NCBI GenBank assembly: GCA_964439745.1
Contig: CAYTQK010000023.1
Coordinates: forward strand, 1 to 18,928
DNA length: 18,928 nucleotides
DNA from: CAYTQK01 sp964439745
GTDB lineage: Bacteria > Desulfobacterota > Desulfobacteria > Desulfobacterales > Desulfosudaceae
Direction of reading: 5' to 3'
The translations under genes and the position numbers were made by a program. This document shows, piece after piece, positions 1 through 6,917 of this stretch (position 1 is its first letter; every line of letters starts with the position of its first letter). A model generated the notes under the pieces. That model was not told the origin of the DNA. It was given only the letters and a program-made list of their open reading frames with translations, and did not search any database.

Positions 1-569
1 ACCTTGTCGGCGCCTTCTCCCTGTAAAATGGACTTTTCCGCGGTCCGGTCGGGATACCCCAGCTCGATGCGCATGAGAAACCGGTCCAGCTGGGATTCCG
101 GCAGGGGGAAAGTGCCGGAATGTTCCAGGGGGTTCTGGGTGGCGATGACGAAAAAGGGCGTTTCCAGGGCCCGGGTGCGGCCTTCGATGGTGACCTGTTC
201 CTCTTCCATGGCTTCCAGCAGGGCGCTCTGGGTTTTCGGGGTGGCCCGGTTGATCTCGTCGGCCAGCAGCACCTGGGTGAAAATGGGACCGGCATGGAAG
301 CTGAAAGTAGCGGTTTTCTGGTCATAGACCGACATGCCGAGGATGTCGCCGGGCAGCATGTCGCTGGTGAACTGCAGCCGCTGAAACTCCAGGTTGAGGC
401 AGCGGGCCAGCGCCTTGGCCAGGGTGGTCTTGCCGATGCCCGGAAAGTCTTCGATCAGCAGGTGTCCCCGGGCGAACAAGCAGGTCAGGGCCAGGCGGAT
501 CTGGGGCTCCTTGCCCAGCACCACGCTGCTGATCCGGCGCACCAGGTCTTCAAAACGATCAAGCATCAT
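1..569 (-). CDS. MoxR-family AAA+ ATPase (3' end cut by window edge)
   Basis: The 189 visible residues form the N-terminal and central part of a MoxR-type AAA+ ATPase. These are cytoplasmic chaperone-like ATPases that usually help insert cofactors or assemble metalloenzymes. Visible motifs are a Walker A loop FPGIGKTTL (residues 42-50), a Walker B LLADEINRA (101-109), and sensor-1 IATQNPLEHSGTFPLPESQLDRF (start 142, with Asn146), the last being very typical of the family. The start codon ATG overlaps the stop of the upstream molybdopterin oxidoreductase by four bases (ATGA), so the two are probably translationally coupled. A second ATG directly follows the first. MoxR genes are often followed by DUF58 and von Willebrand A genes; those would lie beyond the left edge and cannot be seen. 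Family call is firm; the client protein is inferred. Confidence 0.93.
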   Translation of the reverse strand, partial: MMLDRFEDLVRRISSVVLGKEPQIRLALTCLFARGHLLIEDFPGIGKTTLAKALARCLNLEFQRLQFTSDMLPGDILGMSVYDQKTATFSFHAGPIFTQVLLADEINRATPKTQSALLEAMEEEQVTIEGRTRALETPFFVIATQNPLEHSGTFPLPESQLDRFLMRIELGYPDRTAEKSILQGEGADK

Positions 570-2659
570 TTGATTTTTTCCACCCGACAGAGCAGTGCCT
601 TGATCGGCACCGAAGCGCTGACCGGACAGAGCGGCTCGTCATTGGTCAGCAGGTTGATGTTGAGACGCTGCCAGCCGTTGTCAACGCCGTACCAGAAACC
701 GTGGGGCGAGTGGACCACTTCGGGATGGATGCCGTCAAAAAAACGGGCCTTGATTTCGATTCGCCCCCGGGGGGAAGCCAGGTAGACCCACTCCCCGTCG
801 GTGATGCCCAGCTGGGCGGCCGTGTCCGGATGAATCTGGAGCTCCGGGTCCGGGCACCGTTTTTTCAGGGAGGGAATGTTGCGATGGGAGGAGTGGTAGT
901 AGACGAGATTGCGGCCGCCGGTGGTCAGAATCAGCGGATACTCCCGGGACAGGACCGGGGTGCTGAAGGGGCTTTCGTCCGGTTCCCGGAAGACCGGCAG
1001 CGGTGAAATGTTCAGCCCCGCCAGGTAGTCGGCGCACAATTCCACCTTGCCCGAAGGGGTGCGGAAGCGGCCGAAGATTTCATAGCGCTTGTACTTGACG
1101 GGGTTGACATAGCGGCCGCCCGACCGCTTGAATTGTTCATAGGTCAGGCCGATAGGCTCCAGGCGGTAGTCCAGGGCCGCTTCGATGGACGGCCAGTAGT
1201 CGTCCAGGTTCATTTTTTGCGCCAGGTCGATGAGAATCTGCTTTTCATCCCGGCATTCCGGCACCGGCTCCACCGCCTTGGGCTGGGCAAAAACATGGTT
1301 CTGCATGAGCAGGTCCTCCACGTCATCGCGTTCGCTCCAGTGGGCCGGCGGCAAAATGACATCGGCCAGCTCGGTGGTGGGGGTGTGAAAATAGTCCACC
1401 GCAAAGAGAAAGTCCAGGGACAGGAGAATCTCCCGCACCCGGGCGGAATTGGGATAGGCGCAGACGCTGTTGTTGGCGAACAGGCCGACCGCCTTGACCG
1501 GGTAGGGCTTGCCCTCGGCAATGGCCGGCCAGACCGTCTGGGGCGGGCAGGGGATGGGGACCATGCCCATCAGGGGGTAGGTGTCGCCGCCCAGCTTCTT
1601 GGCGGCCTGGGCGGACGGCAGGTTGCGCCCGGCGTCGAACTCGCTGCCGTAGCAGCTTCGTTTCTTGGTGGGCGGGCTGCAGTTGAGGTTGCCGCCGGCC
1701 ACTTCCAGGTTGCCGGTAATGGCGCTTAAAATGGTCAGGCCCCGGGCCAGGTCAAAGGCGTCGTTGGCCTGGCAGACGCCGCCCATGCCCGGGCCGACGG
1801 CGGCCGGAGCGGTGGCGGCAAAGGCCGCGGCCGCGGCCCGGATCTGTTCGGCCGGGATCCAGGTGATGGATTCCACGTGTTCCGGGGTGAACTCGGCCAC
1901 GTGCCCGGTCAATTGGTCGAAACCGCTGGTCCAGTTGCGCACGAATTCCTTGTCATAAAGCTCGTCGGCGATGATAACCTGGATAAAGGAGAGTACCAGG
2001 GCCACGTCGGTGCCGGGGCGGATCTGGAGCCAGTGGTCGGCCTTTTTGGCAAAATTGGTCCGGCGGGGGTCGACCACGATCAGGGTGGCCCCGTTTTTCA
2101 GGCCCTGGTTGATGGCGTACAGGTAGAGACCGGGCCAGGAGGCCTCGGGATTATGCGCCCACAGCAGAATGCAGCGGCTTTCGGCGAAATCCGGGTCCAC
2201 CAGCCCGAAGCCGGAGGTGGCGGCGCTGCCCAGGGCGATGGGACCGCCGCTCATATTGGAGGGGGCCATGAAGTTGGGCGATCCGAACCGCGTCAGAAAC
2301 CGGTTCAGGTAGGGGGCCAGGCCGCGGGTGGTGCCGGAACCCAGCACCACCGACTCGGCCCCGGCCTTTTCCCGGCAGTCCAGCAGGCGCTCGGCGATGA
2401 TGTCCAGGGCCTGGTCCCAGGAGACGGGTTCAAAGCGGGTGCTGGATTTTCCGCCCACCTTGACCAGGGGCCGGGTGATCCGGTCGGGGTGATAGATGAT
2501 TTCCCGGACGGCGCGGCCCTTGGGGCAGGTATAGCCGCGGCTGAAGGGATGGGTCTTGTCGCCGGAAATCCCGGTGACGGTGTTGTCTTCGGTTTCCAGG
2601 ATCACCCCGCAGCGTGAGTGGCATTCAAAGCAGAGGGTGCGCACGGATTGGGAGCTCAT
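566..2659 (-). CDS. Molybdopterin-dependent oxidoreductase, DMSO reductase family
   Basis: The 697-residue protein is a Mo/W-bis-pterin enzyme. The N-terminus carries a [4Fe-4S] motif, Cys10-x2-Cys13-x3-Cys17 with a fourth Cys45 in TCPKGRA. The core has family signatures such as ILLWAHNPEASWP (about 164-176), VVDPRRT, and ELADVILPPAHWSERDD. A C-terminal dinucleotide-binding domain (about 575-690) ends in NLLTNDEPLCPVSASVPIK. There is no signal peptide or Tat motif, so it is probably cytoplasmic. Length and style resemble the acetylene hydratase/thiosulfate-reductase-like branch, but the substrate cannot be told. At the position where Cys or Sec usually binds the metal I read NMSGGP with Ser137. 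A weak AGGA lies 7 bases upstream of the ATG. It overlaps the following MoxR ATPase by 4 bases. Electron-transfer subunits are not adjacent. Confidence 0.93.
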   Translation of the reverse strand: MSSQSVRTLCFECHSRCGVILETEDNTVTGISGDKTHPFSRGYTCPKGRAVREIIYHPDRITRPLVKVGGKSSTRFEPVSWDQALDIIAERLLDCREKAGAESVVLGSGTTRGLAPYLNRFLTRFGSPNFMAPSNMSGGPIALGSAATSGFGLVDPDFAESRCILLWAHNPEASWPGLYLYAINQGLKNGATLIVVDPRRTNFAKKADHWLQIRPGTDVALVLSFIQVIIADELYDKEFVRNWTSGFDQLTGHVAEFTPEHVESITWIPAEQIRAAAAAFAATAPAAVGPGMGGVCQANDAFDLARGLTILSAITGNLEVAGGNLNCSPPTKKRSCYGSEFDAGRNLPSAQAAKKLGGDTYPLMGMVPIPCPPQTVWPAIAEGKPYPVKAVGLFANNSVCAYPNSARVREILLSLDFLFAVDYFHTPTTELADVILPPAHWSERDDVEDLLMQNHVFAQPKAVEPVPECRDEKQILIDLAQKMNLDDYWPSIEAALDYRLEPIGLTYEQFKRSGGRYVNPVKYKRYEIFGRFRTPSGKVELCADYLAGLNISPLPVFREPDESPFSTPVLSREYPLILTTGGRNLVYYHSSHRNIPSLKKRCPDPELQIHPDTAAQLGITDGEWVYLASPRGRIEIKARFFDGIHPEVVHSPHGFWYGVDNGWQRLNINLLTNDEPLCPVSASVPIKALLCRVEKIK

Positions 2660-2742
2660 GTTCGGATCCTGTCAGTTGGGCCGGCGGCCGTTGGCAGCCG
2701 GTTGCGGCTGTTAATGGATGGTAGTATGCAGCAATTCTATTA

Positions 2743-2771
2743 AAAATATCATTTTTACCTGTTTTTGTCAA
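2743..2771 (-). promoter_or_regulatory. Sigma70-like promoter of the oxidoreductase-moxR operon
   Basis: On the minus strand TTGACA (2771-2766) is followed after 17 bases by TATTTT (2748-2743). This is about 85 bases before the oxidoreductase ATG at 2659. The -35 is a perfect consensus match and the surroundings are unusually AT-rich for this window. Confidence 0.6.
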
Positions 2772-2928
2772 TGTCCGGGACCGGCCGGAAGCGGTCGGTG
2801 CCTATGTGCTCAAACCGGACAACGGGAATGGCTGTAAACCGAAATGAGCGATTTCAGGGGTGTTGACGTGCCAGATGCGGGGCAGCTCTAAGTCCCCTGA
2901 TAACATGTCCATGCCACGGACATGAATC

Positions 2929-2966
2929 AAAAACGTGTCCATAAAAACTCGTTTTCTGGACACGTT
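2929..2966 (-). terminator. Possible rho-independent terminator downstream of fic
   Basis: Read on the minus strand, the AACGTGTCCA/TGGACACGTT hairpin ends in a run of five T (2933-2929). That places a terminator-like structure about 70 bases after the fic stop. The stem is only moderately GC-rich and two of the T bases are part of it, so efficiency is uncertain. Confidence 0.4.
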
Positions 2967-3012
2967 AGGGGGTAGGCGTCATGATATGCACGGTCGTGGT
3001 GCATATTTTCGA

Positions 3013-3047
3013 ATCGTGCACTGATTTTTTTAAAATCAGTGCACGAT
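3013..3047. repeat. 16-bp perfect inverted repeat overlapping the fic stop codon
   Basis: ATCGTGCACTGATTTT (3013-3028) and its exact reverse complement (3032-3047) are separated by TTT. The right arm contains the last codons and the TGA stop of the fic gene. No T-run follows on the minus strand, so it is not a classic terminator for fic. Confidence 0.85.
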
Positions 3048-4136
3048 AGAATAATTTTTAAACAAATCAAGAAGTTGTGTGTTGATATACAAAACATTTC
3101 TTCCCGCCCGCTTGCTTTTTAAAATTCCTATTGATTCCAATTCTTTAAGATATCTTCCCGCCACATTGCGCGAGGCGATTCCTCTTTCCACCAAATTGTC
3201 AATTCGCGTATAGACGTTGGTAAACAGGGTTTCAACCAGTTCGTGGGAATAAATTTTCGGCCGTTGCGCCTGAATGGTTTTCCGGACGCCTTCCATCAGG
3301 GCCACAATGGCCTTGCTTAAATCCAGGGTCGCTTCAGCGGTCTTTTCCACCGCGATCAGCATGAAACAGACCCATTCCTCCCAGGCCTCTTCGGCCGTGA
3401 CCCGTCGCAGCAGCCGGTAATAATCGGCCTTATGCGCAATGATATAGCGGCTTAAATACAGCAGGGGATCGGACAGCAGTTCCTTCATGACCAGATAAAG
3501 CACGTTGATGATCCGGCCGGTTCTGCCGTTGCCGTCATAAAAGGGATGAATGGACTCAAACTGATAATGAATCACCGCCAGCTTGACCAACGGGTGCAGA
3601 TCATCTTTTTCCGCATGGATATAGACTTCCAGGTTGGCCAGCAGGTCCCGGATAACCGTTTCATTTTCCGGCGGGGTATACATCACCTCGCCGGTGTGGT
3701 CGTTCACCAGTTTGGTGCCGGGCAGCTTGCGGATTCCGGCCCGGCTCTGTTCCAGGGCTTCCTGCACGGCCAGAATAGTATTGGTGGTCAACAGGCCCCG
3801 GGCCTTGACTCGGTCAAAGCCCTCGTAAAGCGCGCGGCGGTAATTCAAGACCTCTTTGACCGCCGGTTCCAGCGTTGGTTTATCAGCAGCCAGGGCCCGG
3901 AACAGTTGGTCATGGGTGGTGACGATATTTTCGATCTCCGAACTGTCCTTGGCTTCCTGCAAAACAATAGAGTTGATTATAATGGATTTGTTGGGCAGCA
4001 GTTCGGCATATCCCTTTAACTCGGCCAGGGATTGATTGGCGGCCACCAGACACCTTAACACCCGCTTTGTTTCCAAATCCGCTTTGGGCGGCAGCAGGGG
4101 CAGGTCGTTATATGGCTTTTGCGGGTCAAAGCTCAT
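3036..4136 (-). CDS. fic: Fic family protein (class II, N-terminal inhibitory motif)
   Basis: The 366-residue protein is a Fic-domain enzyme; most such proteins transfer AMP from ATP to Ser, Thr or Tyr of target proteins. The catalytic motif HPFYDGNGRTGR lies at residues 197-208 and is intact. The motif SSEIEN (65-70) fits the (S/T)xxxE(G/N) inhibitory helix, and its N-terminal place makes this a class II, self-inhibited Fic protein. The last ~100 residues look like a winged-helix domain (ASRNVAGRYLKELESIGIL). I chose the ATG at 4136 because AAGGAG (4152-4147) sits 10 bases upstream; an in-frame TTG at 4160 lies before that site. No antitoxin gene is adjacent, as expected for class II. A truncated restriction-subunit fragment lies just upstream; Fic genes often ride in type I restriction loci. 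The target is unknown. Confidence 0.92.
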   Translation of the reverse strand: MSFDPQKPYNDLPLLPPKADLETKRVLRCLVAANQSLAELKGYAELLPNKSIIINSIVLQEAKDSSEIENIVTTHDQLFRALAADKPTLEPAVKEVLNYRRALYEGFDRVKARGLLTTNTILAVQEALEQSRAGIRKLPGTKLVNDHTGEVMYTPPENETVIRDLLANLEVYIHAEKDDLHPLVKLAVIHYQFESIHPFYDGNGRTGRIINVLYLVMKELLSDPLLYLSRYIIAHKADYYRLLRRVTAEEAWEEWVCFMLIAVEKTAEATLDLSKAIVALMEGVRKTIQAQRPKIYSHELVETLFTNVYTRIDNLVERGIASRNVAGRYLKELESIGILKSKRAGRNVLYINTQLLDLFKNYSIVH

Positions 4137-4201
4137 GACCTGTGCTCTCCTTAAAAGCAATAGCCGGAAGAATCATTTTCCTTCCAGAACCGGGGGCTTC
4201 A

Positions 4202-4324
4202 TCATCCGTTAATATCGACCCCTCCGGGCGTCGTTTCCCTGTGGATCAATGCTTCGTTCCACCCAAGATCAAAAAGCACCGGATCAATCAGTTCGGTTCG
4301 GGTCTGTTTTTCATCGCGCGGCAC
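4202..4324 (-). pseudogene. Relic of a type I restriction HsdR-like N-terminus
   Basis: A 40-codon frame opens at GTG (4324) and stops at TGA (4202). Its translation, DEKQTRTELIDPVLFDLGW (residues 4-22) followed by ALIHRE, resembles the conserved N-terminus of HsdR-type helicase/nuclease subunits, which begin with an acidic-x-x-TR-x-ELIDP-x-L-x-x-x-GW pattern. An AAAGGAGG sits 13 bases upstream (4345-4338). The frame is cut after the point where the nuclease domain should continue, and no helicase sequence follows before fic. I read it as the stump left by a deletion. It could also be an unrelated small protein; similarity is recalled from family knowledge and was not searched. Confidence 0.5.
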
Positions 4325-4345
4325 AGTCTGCTTCTTGCCTCCTTT

Positions 4346-4519
4346 GGTGTCTTTTCCCAGGCAACGGCATGGCTGGCGGGTAAATCAGTCAAAAAATAGC
4401 AGTAATGGGAAAACGAGTAAAGAAAAAAGGCGGCAGTCCGTGTCCACGGGCTCCGGCGGGTGCCGTTTTTTGGGGCCGGAGGGAGTTTTGTGCGCTTGCA
4501 AGTGCCGCGGCAAAACACA
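4346..4519. other. Non-coding stretch, no feature recognised
   Basis: Apart from the ribosome-site-like sequence at 4338-4345 I see no gene, repeat or hairpin here. Short open frames on both strands have no recognisable content. Confidence 0.5.
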
Positions 4520-4548
4520 TTGACAGGAGCGGCGGGGTCTGCTATTTA
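4520..4548 (+). promoter_or_regulatory. Sigma70-like promoter of the TIGR03546-TIGR03545 pair
   Basis: TTGACA (4520-4525) and TATTTA (4543-4548) are separated by exactly 17 bases. The start codon of the first gene lies about 60 bases downstream at 4609. Confidence 0.65.
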
Positions 4549-4608
4549 CAATGAAACGGCCGCCGCCCGGCGGTCCGGGGGGATATCAGACCTAACCGGA
4601 GGTGCCTC

Positions 4609-5127
4609 ATGATACGCCTGCTTGCCAAGCTCCTCAAGATTCTCAATTCCGAAACCGCGCCCGGCCAGCTCAGCGCCGCCTTCGGCCTGGCCCTGATCAT
4701 GGGGCTGACGCCGCTGTGGTCGCCGCACAACCTGCTGGTCCTGCTGCTGGCCCTGATCCTGCGGGTCAACCTGTCGGCCTTTATCCTGGGCTGGCTCGTT
4801 TTTTCCGGCATCGCCTACCTGGTCGATCCGGTCTTTCACGCCCTGGGGTATGCCTGCCTCACCCTGGCCGCCCTGGAATCCTTCTGGACCACCCTCTATA
4901 ATATGCCGCTGGTGCGGCTGACCGGCTTTAACAACTCCATTGTCCTGGGCAGCCTGCTGGTCTCGCTGGTGCTGTTTGTTCCCCTCTATCTCTTGTCCAA
5001 TTTTGTCATCCGCCGCTACCGCCGGCATATTCTCGCCTGGGTGCAGAAAACCCGGCTGGCGCAGATCATCAAATCGACCCGGATCTTTTCCGCTTACCAA
5101 GCCGTTTCCGAAAGGAGTTGGTCATGA
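4609..5127 (+). CDS. TIGR03546 family membrane protein (DUF2062-like)
   Basis: The 172-residue protein is hydrophobic, with membrane-spanning stretches at about residues 24-46, 50-72 and 104-130. The N-terminal half, LNSETAPGQLSAAFGLALIMGLTPLWSPHN (from residue 12), has the look of the TIGR03546 family, which is related to DUF2062. Its C-terminus is basic and probably cytoplasmic. No catalytic residues are evident and no function is known. GGAGG (4598-4602) precedes the ATG by 6 bases. The stop overlaps the start of the next gene by 4 bases (ATGA), matching the two-gene pairing known for TIGR03546 and TIGR03545 in bacteria with outer membranes. It plausibly forms the inner-membrane part of a complex with its partner. 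Confidence 0.8.
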   Translation: MIRLLAKLLKILNSETAPGQLSAAFGLALIMGLTPLWSPHNLLVLLLALILRVNLSAFILGWLVFSGIAYLVDPVFHALGYACLTLAALESFWTTLYNMPLVRLTGFNNSIVLGSLLVSLVLFVPLYLLSNFVIRRYRRHILAWVQKTRLAQIIKSTRIFSAYQAVSERSWS

Positions 5128-6887
5128 AGAATATTTTCCGCGTAAAGGGCCTGGCCGCCTTTATCGTGATTTTCGGCGGATTGGTGGCCGGCCTGGTGTT
5201 TTTTGCCGATGACCTGGTGGAAAAGGGCCTCGAGGCGGCCGGCACCCGCGCTGTCGGCGCCCGGGTGGAGCTGGCCGACGTGGATCTTTCCCTGTTCCCG
5301 GCGGGCCTCACCCTTCACGCCATGCAGATCACCAATCCCGACGCGCCCATGACCAATGCCGCCGAGATCGCCCGGCTGGCGGTGGCCATTGAACCCCTGC
5401 CGCTGCTGGAAAAAAAGGTCCACATTCCCGAGATGACCGTGGCCGGGCTGCGTTTTAACACTGAACGCGCATATTCCGGGGCCATTGCCAGAAAGAAAAA
5501 AGCGGCCGCAAAGCCGGCCGAAGACGAGGGAAAAAAATCCCCCCGGTTTCAGCTGCCCGATTTTGATCAGCTCGATGTTGACAAGATCCTGGCCAGGGAA
5601 TCGCTGCAAAGCCTGGAGGAGATCGAAAAATTAAAGCAGACCGCCGCCGAAAAAAGGGCCGCCTTCCAGAAACGGCTGGAAGAACTGCCGGACAAGGACA
5701 AAATGCGCCAGTATGAATCCCGGGTTAAATCTCTCGGTGATCGCGAGGGGCTGGCCGGCATTGCCGGCGGCATCCAGGAGGCCGCCGCCATCAAAAAGGA
5801 AATCCAGGCCGACCTGGATCGCCTCCGCCAGGCCCGGCAGGAGGTGACCACCTCTCTGGATTCACTGCAAAAGCAGGTACAGACCGTGGCCCGCAGCCCG
5901 CAGCAGGATGTGCAGCGGCTGACCGAAAAGTATTCCCTCTCCCCCCAGGGCCTGGGCAACCTGACCGGCCTGCTCTTCGGGCCGAAAATCCAGCACTGGC
6001 TGGAAACCGGCCTGGCCTGGTATGACAAGCTGCAGCCGGTGCTGGCCGCGGCCGGCGAACGCGGAGACGGGGAGGCCGAAGTCAAGCCCGTCCGGGGCAG
6101 GGGGGTCACCGTCAAGTTCGCCGATAAAACCGCCGCCCCGGATTTCTGGATCGCCCATACCGAGGTGTCGGCCGCCACCCGGGCCGGCGACATTGCCGGG
6201 ACCATTGAAAACATCACCACCCAGCAGCCCCTGCTGGGCCGGCCGTTGACCTATCGTTTTACCGGGCAGCAGCTGGAAAAGCTGGACAGCCTGGATATCG
6301 ACGGACGGCTGGACCATGTCCGGCCGGACCAGCCCGAAGACACCCTCAACGTGCGGGCCCGGGGCTGGGGGATCACCGACCTGGCTGTCAGCCGCGACCA
6401 AGCCTTTCCCGTTATCCTGGACCAGGGGCGGGTGGACAGCCGCCTGGAAGCGGCCATTGAAAAGCGCGTTTTGTCTTCGCAGGCGGATTTTGCCGTGTCC
6501 GACGCGGATTTCTCCCTGGTCGAAAAAGAGTCGTCCAACGCGCTGGAGCAGTCCGTGGCCGCGGCCCTGGCGGATATTTCCCGCTTTTCGATCCAGGCCA
6601 AGGTGAGCGGCCCCCTGGACGACTACCGGGTGTCGGTCTCTTCCGACCTGGATAAGGTCATGAAAAAGGCGGTATCCGGGGTGGTGGCCGACCAGGCCAA
6701 AGAATTTGAAAACCGGCTCCAGGCGGTCATTGCGGAAAAGACCGACGGCCCCCTGGCCGAACTCCGCAGCCAGGTCAACGGCCTGGGCGGCATAGAAAAA
6801 GAACTGACCCAGCGCCTGAACATCGGGCAGAACGTGCTCCAGATGGGCCCCTCGTCGGGCGGCACTTCCCTGCCTTTCGGCCGATAA
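5124..6887 (+). CDS. TIGR03545 family protein, AsmA-like envelope protein with coiled coil
   Basis: The 587-residue protein has one N-terminal membrane segment (about 8-28) and then faces the periplasm. Residues 45-112 (GARVELADVDLSLFPAGLTL, then EPLPLLEKKVHIPEMTVAGL) read like an AsmA-type repeat. Residues about 155-255 are rich in Glu, Lys, Gln and Leu and probably form a coiled coil. The C-terminal part returns to an AsmA-like style (VSGPLDDYRVSVSSDLDK near residue 495). I chose ATG 5124 over the in-frame TTG 5118 because AAAGGAG (5111-5117) is 6 bases upstream. It is start-stop coupled to the TIGR03546 gene. The family is uncharacterised; a role in outer-membrane or lipid homeostasis is only my inference from the AsmA-like pattern. 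Confidence 0.82.
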   Translation: MKNIFRVKGLAAFIVIFGGLVAGLVFFADDLVEKGLEAAGTRAVGARVELADVDLSLFPAGLTLHAMQITNPDAPMTNAAEIARLAVAIEPLPLLEKKVHIPEMTVAGLRFNTERAYSGAIARKKKAAAKPAEDEGKKSPRFQLPDFDQLDVDKILARESLQSLEEIEKLKQTAAEKRAAFQKRLEELPDKDKMRQYESRVKSLGDREGLAGIAGGIQEAAAIKKEIQADLDRLRQARQEVTTSLDSLQKQVQTVARSPQQDVQRLTEKYSLSPQGLGNLTGLLFGPKIQHWLETGLAWYDKLQPVLAAAGERGDGEAEVKPVRGRGVTVKFADKTAAPDFWIAHTEVSAATRAGDIAGTIENITTQQPLLGRPLTYRFTGQQLEKLDSLDIDGRLDHVRPDQPEDTLNVRARGWGITDLAVSRDQAFPVILDQGRVDSRLEAAIEKRVLSSQADFAVSDADFSLVEKESSNALEQSVAAALADISRFSIQAKVSGPLDDYRVSVSSDLDKVMKKAVSGVVADQAKEFENRLQAVIAEKTDGPLAELRSQVNGLGGIEKELTQRLNIGQNVLQMGPSSGGTSLPFGR

Positions 6888-6917
6888 GGCGTCAGCTGCC
6901 GGGAGAGCCGCGGCGGC

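Larger units (their letters stand above)
2841..3047. repeat. Cluster of six inverted repeats (multi-hairpin element)
   Basis: The stretch between the fic gene and the oxidoreductase promoter has no convincing gene but is packed with inverted repeats. They are GAAAT/ATTTC (2841-2845, 2851-2855), TCAGGGG/CCCCTGA (2854-2860, 2894-2900), CATGTCC/GGACATG (2904-2910, 2918-2924), AACGTGTCCA/TGGACACGTT (2932-2941, 2957-2966), ATATGCAC/GTGCATAT (2984-2991, 2999-3006), and a 16-base perfect arm pair at 3013-3028 and 3032-3047. Two share a TGTCC/GGACA core and two share a TGCAC/GTGCA core. CCCCT at 2894 can also pair with AGGGG at 2967, giving an alternative larger fold. What it is remains unknown; a structured RNA, a mobile-element relic or a REP-like element are all possible. 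Confidence 0.7.

Noticed and set aside
1877..2617. A 246-codon plus-strand frame opposite the oxidoreductase
   Set aside because: Composition is Gly/Ala/Gln-rich with no motif; the opposite strand holds the firm molybdoenzyme signatures.
2894..2971. Integron attC-like site (AAC ... GTTAGGG with pairing arms)
   Set aside because: The R'' box reads TGATAAC rather than RYYYAAC and the GTTAGGG box lacks the final pyrimidine; no integrase or cassette genes are seen.
4142..4399. An 85-codon plus-strand frame
   Set aside because: No family resemblance and no ribosome site; the minus strand of the same stretch carries the HsdR-like fragment.
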